From: Piscinibacter gummiphilus
Lineage (GTDB): Bacteria; Pseudomonadota; Gammaproteobacteria; Burkholderiales; Burkholderiaceae_C
Assembly: GCF_002116905.1 (NCBI RefSeq)
Contig: NZ_CP015118.1
Span: forward strand, 3,596,001 to 3,660,000
Reading direction: 5' to 3'
DNA: 64,000 bases
Position 1 is the first letter of the stretch, and every line of letters begins with the position of its first letter. Of the stretch, positions 34,588 through 46,251 are shown piece by piece. The translations under genes and the position numbers were made by a program. The notes beneath the pieces were generated by a model that was not told where the DNA came from, made no database searches, and saw only the letters and a list, made by a program, of their open reading frames with translations.

Positions 34588-35433
34588 TCAGGAGGCCGCA
34601 GCATCCCCCGAACCGGCGGCCCCCCACACCTTGAGGGCGTCGGCCGTGGCGGCCACGTCGTGGACGCGGACGATGCGGGCCCCGTGGTTCACGCTGGCCA
34701 GGGCGGCCGCGACACTGGCGGCCACACGATCGCCCACCGGGCGGCCGGTCACCTCACCGAGGGTACGCTTGCGCGACCAGCCCACCAGCAGCGGATACCC
34801 GAGGGGCAGCAGTTCCCGCTGGCGGGCGAGCAGCGCCAGGTTGTGGGCGGACGTCTTGCCGAAGCCAATGCCCGGGTCGAGGGTGATGCGCTCCGCGGCC
34901 ACCCCGGCCGCCCGCACGGCATCGGCCCGCTCCCGCAGGAACGCCGCCACCTCGGCCACGACGTCGCCGTAGACCGGCTCCTCGGCCTGCATGGTCTTGG
35001 GCTCGCCCCGCATGTGCATCAGGCACACACCACAGGACGGGTGCGAGGCCACCACCTCCAGGGCGCCCGGCTGGCCGAGCGCCGCGATGTCGTTGACGAT
35101 GTCCACGCCCAGGTCGAGCGCCGCGCGCATCACGCCGGGCTTGTAGGTGTCGATGGACAGCGGCACGCCGAGCCGGGCGGCGTCGCGCAGCACCGGCAGC
35201 ACGCGGGCCAGTTCGTCCTCGAGCGAGACCGGGTCCGAACCCGGGCGGCTGGATTCCCCGCCGATGTCGAGGATGTCGGCCCCCTCCTCGATCAGCCGCT
35301 CGCAATGGCGCAGCGCGGCGGCCGTGGAGGCATGCTGCCCGCCGTCGGAGAACGAGTCCGGGGTGATGTTGACGATGCCCATCACCCGGGGTCGGCCCAG
35401 GTCGATGCGAAAACGAGTGGTTTGCCAGAACAT
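34588..35433 (-). CDS. folP: Dihydropteroate synthase
   Basis: 281 residues from MFWQTTRFRIDLGRPRVMG at 35433; the open frame upstream is not needed. Pterin-site motifs GIVNITPDSFSDGG and DIGGESSRPGSDPV, followed by DPGIGFGKT and GWSRKRTLGEV. It condenses pterin pyrophosphate with p-aminobenzoate in folate synthesis and is the sulfonamide target. It lies between ftsH and glmM. Confidence 0.98.
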   Translation of the reverse strand: MFWQTTRFRIDLGRPRVMGIVNITPDSFSDGGQHASTAAALRHCERLIEEGADILDIGGESSRPGSDPVSLEDELARVLPVLRDAARLGVPLSIDTYKPGVMRAALDLGVDIVNDIAALGQPGALEVVASHPSCGVCLMHMRGEPKTMQAEEPVYGDVVAEVAAFLRERADAVRAAGVAAERITLDPGIGFGKTSAHNLALLARQRELLPLGYPLLVGWSRKRTLGEVTGRPVGDRVAASVAAALASVNHGARIVRVHDVAATADALKVWGAAGSGDAAAS

Positions 35434-35472
35434 CGGGCGGAAGAAGCGAAGAGAAAACAGGGGCCGCAATGA

Positions 35473-35496
35473 ACAACGGGGCCGAAGCCCCGTTGT
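35473..35496. terminator. Hairpin between ftsH and folP
   Basis: Stem ACAACGGGGC / GCCCCGTTGT with a 4-nt loop (TTCG on the minus strand), 32 bp past the ftsH stop. The same stem sequence recurs at 46220-46245, so this looks like a terminator type reused in this genome. Confidence 0.7.
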
Positions 35497-35527
35497 GGTC
35501 AAGCGATCAGGATCGCCGTGGTCGCGC

Positions 35528-37429
35528 TCAGGCCGCGGCCGGGGCGCTGCCCGGGTTCACCGGCGGCGTGGGGCCGCTCGGCTTGCTCGAGCCGGTGCTC
35601 CAGTCCTTCGGCGGACGCGGCGGACGGTCGTTCATGATGTCGTCGATCTGGTCGGCGTCGATGGTTTCCCATTCGAGGAGCGCCTTGGCCATCGCGTGCA
35701 TCTTGTCCTGGTTGTCCTCGATGAGCTTGCGGGCGATGCCGTACTGCTCGTCGATGATGCGGCGGATCACGCCGTCGACCTTCTGCATCGTCTGCTCGGA
35801 CACGTTGACCTGCTTGGTCACCGAACGGCCGAGGAAGACCTCGCCCTCGTTCTCGGCGTAGACCATGGGGCCCAGCTCGTCGGTCATGCCGTAGCGGGTG
35901 ACCATGTCGCGGGCGATCTGCGTGGCACGCTCGAAGTCGTTGCTGGCACCGGTGGTCATCTGGTTCATGAACACTTCCTCGGCGATGCGGCCGCCGAACA
36001 GCACGGAGATGGTGCTGAGCATGCGTTCCTTGTCGAGGCTGTAGCGGTCGCCTTCCGGCAGCTGCATGGTGACACCCAGGGCACGGCCGCGCGGGATCAC
36101 GGTGACCTTGTGGACCGGGTCGGTCTTCGGCAGCAGGCGCGCCACCAGGGCGTGGCCGGCTTCGTGGTACGCGGTGTTGCGGCGCTCTTCCTCGGGCATG
36201 ACCATGGACTTCCGCTCGGGGCCCATCATGATCTTGTCCTTGGCGCGCTCGAAGTCGACCATGTCGACCACCCGGCCGTTGCGGCGGGCGGCGAACAGGG
36301 CGGCCTCGTTCACCAGGTTGGCGAGGTCGGCACCCGAGAAGCCCGGGGTGCCGCGCGCCAGGATGTCGGCGCGGATGTCCTGGCCGACCGGCACCTTGCG
36401 CATGTGCACGGTGAGGATCTGCTCGCGGCCGCGCACGTCGGGCAGCGTCACGTAGACCTGGCGGTCGAAGCGGCCCGGGCGCAGCAGCGCGGGGTCGAGG
36501 ATGTCCGGGCGGTTCGTGGCCGCCATGACGATCACGCCGAGGTTGGTCTCGAAACCGTCCATCTCGACGAGCATCTGGTTCAGCGTCTGCTCGCGTTCGT
36601 CGTTGCCGCCGCCGAGGCCCGCGCCACGATGGCGGCCGACCGCGTCGATTTCGTCGACGAAGATGATGCAGGGGGCGCTCTTCTTGGCCTGCTCGAACAT
36701 GTCGCGCACGCGGGCCGCGCCCACGCCGACGAACATCTCGACGAAGTCGGAGCCGGAGATGCTGAAGAACGGGACCTTGGCCTCACCGGCGATGGCCTTG
36801 GCGAGCAGGGTCTTGCCGGTGCCCGGAGGGCCGACCAGCAGCACGCCGCGGGGGATGCGGCCGCCGAGTTTCTGGAAGCGCTGCGGGTCCTTCAGGAAGT
36901 CGACCAGCTCGCGCACTTCCTCCTTCGCCTCGTCGCAACCGGCGACATCCGCGAAGGTGGTGGTGTTGTTGGCTTCGTCGAGCATGCGCGCCTTCGATTT
37001 GCCGAAGCTGAACGCACCGCCCTTGCCGCCGCCCTGCATCTGGCGCATGAAGTAGATCCAGACGCCGATCAGCAGCATCATGGGACCCCAGTTCAGCAGG
37101 ATGCTCATCAGCACCGACTGCTCTTCACGGGGCTTCACGTCGAACTTGACGCCGCTGGCGATCAGGTCGCCGACGAGGCCGCGGTCGAGGTACGTGACCG
37201 TGCTGCGCAGGCGTTTGTCGTCGGTCGTGATGGCGGTGATGTCACCACCGACCGGACCTTCCGGCAGGATCACGGACTTGATGCGCTTGGCGCGCACTTC
37301 CTCGAGGAACTCCGAGTAAGCGATCTGCTGGCCCTGTGTTCCGCTCTTGTCGAACTGCTTGAACACGGTGAACAGCACGAGCGCGATCACCAGCCAGACA
37401 GCGACTTTAGAGAACCATTGATTGTTCAC
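35528..37429 (-). CDS. ftsH: ATP-dependent zinc metalloprotease FtsH
   Basis: 633 residues from a GTG at 37429. N-terminal membrane helix VAVWLVIALVLFTVF and a second near residue 110 bracket the periplasmic domain. AAA+ module with GPPGTGKTLLA, IIFVDEIDAVGRHRG and SRH, then the protease with the zinc motif YHEAGHALVA. A Pro-rich C-terminal tail ends the protein. It degrades membrane proteins and regulators such as LpxC or sigma-32. Follows rlmE as in other proteobacteria. Confidence 0.98.
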   Translation of the reverse strand: MNNQWFSKVAVWLVIALVLFTVFKQFDKSGTQGQQIAYSEFLEEVRAKRIKSVILPEGPVGGDITAITTDDKRLRSTVTYLDRGLVGDLIASGVKFDVKPREEQSVLMSILLNWGPMMLLIGVWIYFMRQMQGGGKGGAFSFGKSKARMLDEANNTTTFADVAGCDEAKEEVRELVDFLKDPQRFQKLGGRIPRGVLLVGPPGTGKTLLAKAIAGEAKVPFFSISGSDFVEMFVGVGAARVRDMFEQAKKSAPCIIFVDEIDAVGRHRGAGLGGGNDEREQTLNQMLVEMDGFETNLGVIVMAATNRPDILDPALLRPGRFDRQVYVTLPDVRGREQILTVHMRKVPVGQDIRADILARGTPGFSGADLANLVNEAALFAARRNGRVVDMVDFERAKDKIMMGPERKSMVMPEEERRNTAYHEAGHALVARLLPKTDPVHKVTVIPRGRALGVTMQLPEGDRYSLDKERMLSTISVLFGGRIAEEVFMNQMTTGASNDFERATQIARDMVTRYGMTDELGPMVYAENEGEVFLGRSVTKQVNVSEQTMQKVDGVIRRIIDEQYGIARKLIEDNQDKMHAMAKALLEWETIDADQIDDIMNDRPPRPPKDWSTGSSKPSGPTPPVNPGSAPAAA

Positions 37430-37581
37430 CGCGTTTCCTTCATGCCATCAGTATCTTCGTCGCCGGCACACGATGTGCCACGCATCCACGGCAGATGGGG
37501 ACCATTCTAGTCCAGTCAAGGGCCACGCCTGCCGTGCATGTATCACCTTCCCGCACGGCTATTCCGGCCATTCGACGGAAC

Positions 37582-38280
37582 TCAGCCAGCCTTCCCTGCC
37601 GCCCTTCCACCCGATTTCAGACCGATTCCCACCAGAAAGGTTTCAGACGATTTGTCCCGGGAGGCCTTCGGCTTGATGGCCTTGACCACGCGGAAGGTCT
37701 TCTTGAACAGGTCGACCAGGGGGTTGTAACTGGCGCCGTGGAACACCTTGGCCACCAGCGCCCCGTTCGGCACCAGGTGGTCCTGGGCGAAATCGACGGC
37801 CAGTTCGACCAGGCCCTCGATGCGGGCGGCATCGGCGCTGCCGATGCCCGACAGGTTGGGCGCCATGTCGGACACCACCAGGTCGACCGGGCGGCCATCC
37901 ACGGCGGCGTCCAGTTCGGCCAGCACGGCGTCCTCGCGGAAGTCGCCCTGGATGAAGTGCACGCCCTCGATGGGCTCGAACGGGAGCAGGTCCAGCGCGA
38001 TGATGGTGCCGTTGAGCTGGCCGACGGCCGCCCCGCCCGTGCCGGCGTCCTTCGGGGCGAACTTGCGCCGGAGGTACTGGCTCCAGGCGCCCGGCACGGC
38101 GCCCAGGTCGACCACCAGCTGGCCGGGCTTCACGAGGCCCAGCTGCTCGTCGATCTCCTTGAGCTTGTAGGCGGCGCGGGCCCGGTAGCCCTCTTTCTGG
38201 GCGAGCTTGACGTACGTGTCGTTCACGTGGTCGTTGAGCCACGCCTTGTTGACCTTCTTGCTTTTTGTCTGCGTCTTCAT
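37582..38280 (-). CDS. rlmE: 23S rRNA 2'-O-methyltransferase RlmE (FtsJ)
   Basis: 232 residues. Rossmann-type methyltransferase with SAM loop VVDLGAVPGAWSQYL, VVSDMAPNLSG, and the K-D-K-E catalytic set including the early Lys of RAAYKLKEID and the Lys of NGALVAKVFHG. It methylates U2552 of 23S rRNA in the 50S A-site. Divergent from yhbY with 32 bp between starts, and upstream of ftsH. Confidence 0.96.
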   Translation of the reverse strand: MKTQTKSKKVNKAWLNDHVNDTYVKLAQKEGYRARAAYKLKEIDEQLGLVKPGQLVVDLGAVPGAWSQYLRRKFAPKDAGTGGAAVGQLNGTIIALDLLPFEPIEGVHFIQGDFREDAVLAELDAAVDGRPVDLVVSDMAPNLSGIGSADAARIEGLVELAVDFAQDHLVPNGALVAKVFHGASYNPLVDLFKKTFRVVKAIKPKASRDKSSETFLVGIGLKSGGRAAGKAG

Positions 38281-38312
38281 CGAGATTCCCGTACGGCAAC
38301 GATAATAGCGGC

Positions 38313-38786
38313 ATGCCTGCCATTGAACTCACCCCCGCCCAGCGCAAGGAACAGCGCTCGGCCGCCCATCACCTCGACCCGGTCGTCCTGATCGGCGGCG
38401 ATGGGCTCACGCCTGCCGTCATCAAGGAAGTCGACCTCGCCCTGAGCTCCCACGGGCTCATCAAGGTGCGCGTCTTCTCCGACGACCGGGCCGCCCGCGA
38501 GGGCATGCTCGCCAAGCTCGCCCACGACCTGAACGCCGCCCCCATCCAGCACATCGGCAAGCTCCTGCTGCTGTGGCGCCCGCCGGTCGAGAAGGAAAAA
38601 GCCGAACGGGAAGGCCGCATGGCCGGCCCGAAGGTGGTCAAGATCCTGAAGTTCTCGAAGAGCGGCAACCACCGCCCGCAGGTCAAGAAGATCACGGTGC
38701 TGGGCAACCAGCGCATCGCCGCCGGCGGCCAGGTCAAGCGCGCGCACAAGCGCGTGACCAGCGTGAAGAAGACCCAGACCGATTGA
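38313..38786 (+). CDS. yhbY: YhbY family RNA-binding protein (CRM domain)
   Basis: 157 residues from the ATG at 38313. The first 100 residues are a CRM domain: LTPAQRKEQRSAAHHLDPVV, the GxxG-like GGDGLTPAVIKEVDLAL and the C-terminal IGKLLLLWRPP. A basic Lys-rich tail of 55 residues extends beyond the usual 97-residue YhbY. It binds pre-50S particles. Divergent neighbour of rlmE, another 50S maturation factor. Confidence 0.92.
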   Translation: MPAIELTPAQRKEQRSAAHHLDPVVLIGGDGLTPAVIKEVDLALSSHGLIKVRVFSDDRAAREGMLAKLAHDLNAAPIQHIGKLLLLWRPPVEKEKAEREGRMAGPKVVKILKFSKSGNHRPQVKKITVLGNQRIAAGGQVKRAHKRVTSVKKTQTD

Positions 38787-38797
38787 AGTCCGACCCC

Positions 38798-38819
38798 GAC
38801 CGGGCCGCGCGGCCCGGTC
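38798..38819. terminator. Bidirectional hairpin yhbY/DUF4149
   Basis: GACCGGGCC / GGCCCGGTC around a GCGC centre in the 31-bp gap between the convergent genes; its right end touches the stop codon of the DUF4149 gene. No T tract. Confidence 0.5.
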
Positions 38820-39267
38820 AGCGCGGCGCCGTGAGGCGCCAGGCCAGGGCCAGCACGAGCAGGCCCTTCAGCCCGAAGACGGCGACCGAAATGCCATGCA
38901 GGGCGCCGAACGACAGCGCACCCTTGCCCTCCCGGGCCGCGTCCATCGCCGACCCGATGCCGAAGTGGCCGAACACGGTGCAGAACAGCGCGCCCATCAC
39001 CAGCAGCACATTGGCACTCAGCACGGAGCCCTGCTTCAACCGGGCCGCCGCACGGGCCTCGGCCCGCACCACCAGGAACAGCACCACGCTCATCGCGATG
39101 CTCAGGTAGGCCTCGCGCGTCAGCATGAAGCCGGCGAGCTTGCCGGCCACGTCGCGCGGCACCAGGGCGAAGCCGGCGGGCGTGCCGATGAAGGCCACGG
39201 CCAGCACGGCACCGGCCCAGAGGCCAGCCAGCACGGCGGCGACACGCCGGGGGTCGGGGCGCGCCAC
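38818..39267 (-). CDS. DUF4149 membrane protein
   Basis: 149 residues with four membrane helices: VAAVLAGLWAGAVLAVAFI, the LSIAMSVVLFLVV stretch, VLLVMGALFCTVFGHFGI and GLKGLLVLALAW. The pattern F-I-G-T-P-A-G-F-A after helix 1 is typical of DUF4149 proteins, which are widely conserved next to greA/yhbY in betaproteobacteria but unassigned. It is 2 bp from the greA stop and co-transcribed with it. Confidence 0.85.
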   Translation of the reverse strand: MARPDPRRVAAVLAGLWAGAVLAVAFIGTPAGFALVPRDVAGKLAGFMLTREAYLSIAMSVVLFLVVRAEARAAARLKQGSVLSANVLLVMGALFCTVFGHFGIGSAMDAAREGKGALSFGALHGISVAVFGLKGLLVLALAWRLTAPR

Positions 39268-39269
39268 GG

Positions 39270-39746
39270 TCAGATGTAGCGGACTTCGATGATCTCGTAG
39301 CTCTTGAGGCCGCCCGGAGCGTTCACCTCGGCCACGGCGCCGGCTTCCTTGCCGATCAGCGCACGCGCGATGGGCGAGTTGATCGAGATGCGGCCTTCCT
39401 TCAGGTCGGCTTCGTCCTCGCCCACGATCTGGTACGTGACCGCCTTGCCCGAGTCCTCGTCTTCCAGGTCGACCGTGGCACCGAAGACCACGCGGCCTTC
39501 CGCGTTCAGCGCGGCCGGGTCGATGATCTGGGCGGCGGCCAGCTTGCCGTCGATCTCGAGGATGCGGCCCTCGATGAAGCCCTGCTTGTCCTTGGCGGCC
39601 TCGTACTCGGCGTTTTCGGAGAGGTCACCCTGCGCGCGCGCTTCGGCAATGGCCTGCACGACGGCGTGGCGTTCGACGGTCTTCAGGCGATGGAGCTCTT
39701 CCTTGAGCTTCTCGGCGCCGCGTTTGGTGAGGGGAATGGTAGCCAT
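39270..39746 (-). CDS. greA: Transcription elongation factor GreA
   Basis: 158 residues: N-terminal coiled coil (KLKEELHRLKTVERHAV, ARAQGDLSENAEYEAAKDK with the conserved D-E tip residues) and a C-terminal FKBP-like domain ending VNAPGGLKSYEIIEVRYI. It inserts the coiled coil into the secondary channel of RNA polymerase to trigger transcript cleavage. 105 bp after carB. Confidence 0.98.
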   Translation of the reverse strand: MATIPLTKRGAEKLKEELHRLKTVERHAVVQAIAEARAQGDLSENAEYEAAKDKQGFIEGRILEIDGKLAAAQIIDPAALNAEGRVVFGATVDLEDEDSGKAVTYQIVGEDEADLKEGRISINSPIARALIGKEAGAVAEVNAPGGLKSYEIIEVRYI

Positions 39747-39851
39747 GGTTCAACCCTGGATCACGAAGATGTGAAGCTGAAAAGAAACCGCCGCCCTCTC
39801 CCTCGCGGGAGGCCGGCGGCGGCCGACATGCAAACTGAGTGTCGGATGAGT

Positions 39852-43098
<3,247 letters not shown>

Positions 43099-43106
<8 letters not shown>

Positions 43107-44268
43107 TCTTCTTCTCCATCAGCGCGGTGAAGCGGTCGAAAAGGTACGCAATGTCATGGGGACCGGGAGAGGCCTCGGGGTGGCCCTGGAAACAGAAAGC
43201 GGGTTTGTCGGTGCGGGCCAGGCCCTGCAGCGTGCCGTCGAACAGGCTGATGTGCGTGGGGCGCAGGTTGGCCGGCAGCGACTTCTCGTCCACCGCGAAG
43301 CCGTGGTTCTGGCTGGTGATGCTGACCTGGTTGGTGTCCAGGTCCTTCACGGGGTGGTTGCCGCCGTGGTGGCCGAACTTCATCTTGAACGTGCGGGCGC
43401 CCGAGGCGAGCGCCATGATCTGGTGGCCGAGGCAGATGCCGAACGTGGGCACGCCCGTCTCGATGATCTGGCGGGTGGACTCGATGGCGTAGTCGCACGG
43501 CTCCGGGTCGCCGGGGCCGTTGCTGAGGAACACGCCGTCCGGGTTCATGGCCAGCACGTCGGCGGCGGGCGTCTTCGCCGGCACCACCGTCACGCGGCAG
43601 CCGCGGCTCGCCAGCATGCGCAGGATGTTGCGCTTGACGCCGTAGTCGTAGGCCACCACGTGGTACTTGGCGTCCTTGACCTCGCCGAAGCCGGTGCCGA
43701 GGGCCCATTCGGTCTCGGTCCACTCGGTGATGCCACCCTGCGTGACCACCTGGGCCAGGTCGAGGCCGGCCATGCTCGGGGCGGCCTGGGCCAGCTCGAT
43801 GGCTCGGTCGCGGTCGGCCTGGGTGATGGATTCACCGGCGGGCAGCGTCAGGATGCAGCCGTTCTGGGCGCCCTTCGTGCGCAGCAGGCGGGTGAGCTGG
43901 CGGGTGTCGATGTTGGCGATAGCGACGGTGCCCTCGCGCTGCAGGTACTGCGACAGCGTCATCGTCTCGCGGAAGTTCGAGGCGCGGATCGGCAGGTCCT
44001 TGATGATCAGGCCGGCGGCATGGACCTTGCGAGCCTCGACGTCTTCGGCGTTCACGCCGTAGCTGCCGATGTGCGGGTAGGTCAGCGTGACGATCTGGCG
44101 GGCATAGCTCGGGTCGGTGAGGATCTCCTGGTACCCGGTGAGCGACGTGTTGAACACGACTTCGCCGACCGTGTGCCCCACTGCGCCGATGGAGATGCCT
44201 TGGAAGACTGTTCCGTCCGCGAGAGCGAGAAGAGCCTGTTCTTGTATGGGCAGCAGTGGCGCGGGCAC
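43099..44268 (-). CDS. carA: Carbamoyl-phosphate synthase small subunit
   Basis: 389 residues from a GTG at 44268, preceded by GGAGA; this matches the family start (ALLALADGTVFQGISIG). The C-terminal glutaminase has the catalytic Cys in FGICLGHQIMAL and the His-Glu pair in CFQGHPEASPGPHD. It supplies ammonia from glutamine to CarB for arginine and pyrimidine synthesis. The leader carries two stem-loops. Confidence 0.97.
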
Positions 44269-44325
44269 GCGATTCTCCGATTCTGTGCGCGCCCAGCTCC
44301 GCTCGAGGAGCGAAGGTCCGGTGGA

Positions 44326-44405
44326 GAAAACTGGGGGAGTTTTCAGCAGGAAAACCGCGAGGGTTTTGCTGGGCGAGATGGTTGCAGGTAAACCCTCGCA
44401 TTGTA
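44326..44405 (-). promoter_or_regulatory. carAB leader: -10 box and two stem-loops
   Basis: On the minus strand a -10-like TACAAT lies at 44405-44400, giving a leader of about 125 nt before carA. Within it are AAAACC-GCGAG-GGTTTT (44351-44367) and GAAAACT-GGGGG-AGTTTTC (44326-44344), both perfect short inverted repeats as written on the plus strand. They could regulate carAB expression, but there is no obvious leader peptide or terminator. Confidence 0.4.
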
Positions 44406-44552
44406 CTCGACATGCGACCCTTTTTTGACACTCGGTCAGGAGCAAGAACGGTTATCGTTTCTAGAGCCCTGGCTTGCCGATCCGGCTTCACCCCCGATGA
44501 ACGCATCGGCGGGACAATGCCCGTCTGATCCCAACCATAAGAAGGAAAAGCC

Positions 44553-45029
44553 ATGAAGGGCGACCCGAAAGTCATCGAGCATCTGAACGCGCAGCTGAAG
44601 AACGAGCTGACCGCGATCAACCAGTACTTCCTGCATTACCGGATGCTCAAGCACTGGGGCTTCGACAAGCTGGCCAAGAAGGAATACGAGGAGTCGATCG
44701 GCGAGATGAAACACGCCGACATCCTCATGAGCCGCATCTTCACGCTCGACGGTCTGCCCAACCTCCAGGACCTGGGCAAGCTGCTGGTCGGCGAGGACAC
44801 CGTCGAGATCCTGAACTGCGACCTGAAGTCCGAGCGCGGCGCGCAGGCCACCATCAAGGACGGCATCGCCTACTGCGAAAGCGTGCGCGACTACGTCTCC
44901 CGTGACCTGCTCCAGGGCATCCTCGACGACACCGAGGAACACATCGACTTCCTCGAGACCCAGATCGACCTCGTCGACAAGGTCGGCCTGCAGAACTACC
45001 TGCAATCCCAGATGGGCGACGCCGAGTAA
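44553..45029 (+). CDS. bfr: Bacterioferritin
   Basis: 158 residues, standard size, from an ATG preceded by GAAGGA. Ferroxidase ligands are visible: Glu18 in NELTAIN, Glu51 and His54 in GEMKHADI, Glu94 in GIAYCESV, Glu127 and His130 in DTEEHID; the haem Met is near residue 52 in the family and is Met52 here. It forms the 24-mer iron store. The ferredoxin that releases the iron, bfd, is downstream under its own promoter. Confidence 0.97.
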   Translation: MKGDPKVIEHLNAQLKNELTAINQYFLHYRMLKHWGFDKLAKKEYEESIGEMKHADILMSRIFTLDGLPNLQDLGKLLVGEDTVEILNCDLKSERGAQATIKDGIAYCESVRDYVSRDLLQGILDDTEEHIDFLETQIDLVDKVGLQNYLQSQMGDAE

Positions 45030-45053
45030 ACGGTCCCCGCACCACCCCGGATC

Positions 45054-45096
45054 GGGGGCGCACCCAAAAAAGACACACTTTTGGGGCGCCCCTTTT
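45054..45096 (+). terminator. Terminator of bfr
   Basis: A long stem with GGGGCGC and CCCAAAA on the left pairing with TTTTGGG and GCGCCCC on the right, one bulged A, followed by TTTTT; 24 bp after the stop. Confidence 0.85.
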
Positions 45097-45106
45097 TCAT
45101 GGGGGC

Positions 45107-45135
45107 TTGAAGTGGGAATCATTCCTATTTATGAT
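45107..45135 (+). promoter_or_regulatory. bfd promoter with Fur-box-like operator
   Basis: A -35 element TTGAAG (45107-45112) and -10 element TATGAT (45130-45135) are 17 bp apart. The spacer begins with the 7-1-7 palindrome TGGGAAT-C-ATTCCTA (45113-45127), close to the Fur consensus TGATAAT-N-ATTATCA. Bound Fur would block the promoter, so bfd should be switched on by iron shortage. Confidence 0.75.
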
Positions 45136-45175
45136 CACGTCCAGTGGCCAGCTGAACAGGCCCGGAGCTGAGACG

Positions 45176-45388
45176 ATGATTGTTTGTGTCTGCCGACGCG
45201 TTTCCGACCGTGACATCGAGCGCCACGCCAAGGGTGGTTGCGCGAGCTTCGACGAACTCCAGATGGACACCGGCGTGGCGACCTGCTGCGGCAACTGCGC
45301 AGACTGCGCCCGCGAAACGTTCGAATCCGCCCGCGCCGGCGCCGTTCCGGTGCACTTCCTCCCCATCCGCGTCGCCCTCGCCGCCTGA
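45176..45388 (+). CDS. bfd: Bacterioferritin-associated ferredoxin
   Basis: 70 residues from the ATG at 45176. The [2Fe-2S] cysteines follow the Bfd pattern: Cys4 and Cys6 in MIVCVCRRV, then the second pair in TCCGNCADC. Bfd reduces ferric iron in Bfr so that it can be released. Downstream of bfr and its terminator, with a Fur-box-like site in its own promoter. Confidence 0.93.
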   Translation: MIVCVCRRVSDRDIERHAKGGCASFDELQMDTGVATCCGNCADCARETFESARAGAVPVHFLPIRVALAA

Positions 45389-45498
45389 TGCCCTCCTGAT
45401 CCCCCCTCGGGACGGCCGGCCAACTCGCCGGCCTGGCACGGAACCTGTAACCTCTTGTCGGGTCTGACCCAACGTTGGTTTCCACGACTGGAGGTTCC

Positions 45499-46200
45499 AT
45501 GAACGACAACCTGCAAACCGCCTACGGCGCGTATGCCACTTCCGGCACCGCCGTGGCCGAACGCAACCGCGTGTTGCGCAACACCTACTGGCTGCTGGCC
45601 CTCTCGATGGTGCCCACGGTGCTGGGCGCCTGGGTCGGCGTCGCCACCGGCTTCAACTTCTTCGCCGCGAACCCGTTCATCGGTTTCATCGCCTTCATGG
45701 CGATCGCCTTCGGCTTCTTCTACGCGATCGAGAAGTTCAAGAACTCGGGCGTGGGCGTGGCCCTGCTGCTCGGCTTCACGTTCTTCATGGGGCTGATGCT
45801 GTCGCGCCTGATCGGCGCGGTGCTGGGCTTCAGCAACGGCAGCCAGCTCATCATGATGGCCTTCGGTGGCACCGCCCTGGTGTTCATCGGCATGGCCTCG
45901 CTCGCCTCCACGCTCAAGCGCGACATCTCCGGGCTGGGCAAGTGGCTGATGGTGGGCGTGATCGGCCTGATCGTCGCGAGCGTCGCGAACATCTGGCTGC
46001 AGCTGCCCGCGCTGATGCTCACGGTCTCGGTGCTGGCCATCGTGATCTTCTCGGCCTTCATGCTGTACGACCTCAAGCGCGTGATCGACGGCGGTGAAAC
46101 GAACTACATCACCGCCACGCTCGCGATCTACCTCGACGTCTACAACGTGTTCGTCAACCTGCTGAGCATCCTCGGCATCTTCGGCGGCGACTCCGACTGA
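45499..46200 (+). CDS. Bax inhibitor-1 (YccA/YbhL) family membrane protein
   Basis: 233 residues from the ATG at 45499, which follows GGAGG. Seven membrane helices and the family end AIYLDVYNVFVNLLSILGIFGG with conserved acidic residues (ATLAIYLDVYN) are seen. In E. coli YccA modulates FtsH; others leak protons or calcium. The role here is not shown. Confidence 0.93.
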   Translation: MNDNLQTAYGAYATSGTAVAERNRVLRNTYWLLALSMVPTVLGAWVGVATGFNFFAANPFIGFIAFMAIAFGFFYAIEKFKNSGVGVALLLGFTFFMGLMLSRLIGAVLGFSNGSQLIMMAFGGTALVFIGMASLASTLKRDISGLGKWLMVGVIGLIVASVANIWLQLPALMLTVSVLAIVIFSAFMLYDLKRVIDGGETNYITATLAIYLDVYNVFVNLLSILGIFGGDSD

Positions 46201-46219
46201 GTCGGCGACGCCGGATGAA

Positions 46220-46245
46220 ACAACGGGGCCCGCGGGCCCCGTTGT
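46220..46245. terminator. Bidirectional terminator
   Basis: Perfect 26-bp palindrome with arms ACAACGGGGCCC / GGGCCCCGTTGT between the convergent BI-1 and rlmD genes. The arms repeat the stem at 35473-35496. Confidence 0.75.
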
Positions 46246-46251
46246 CGTTGG

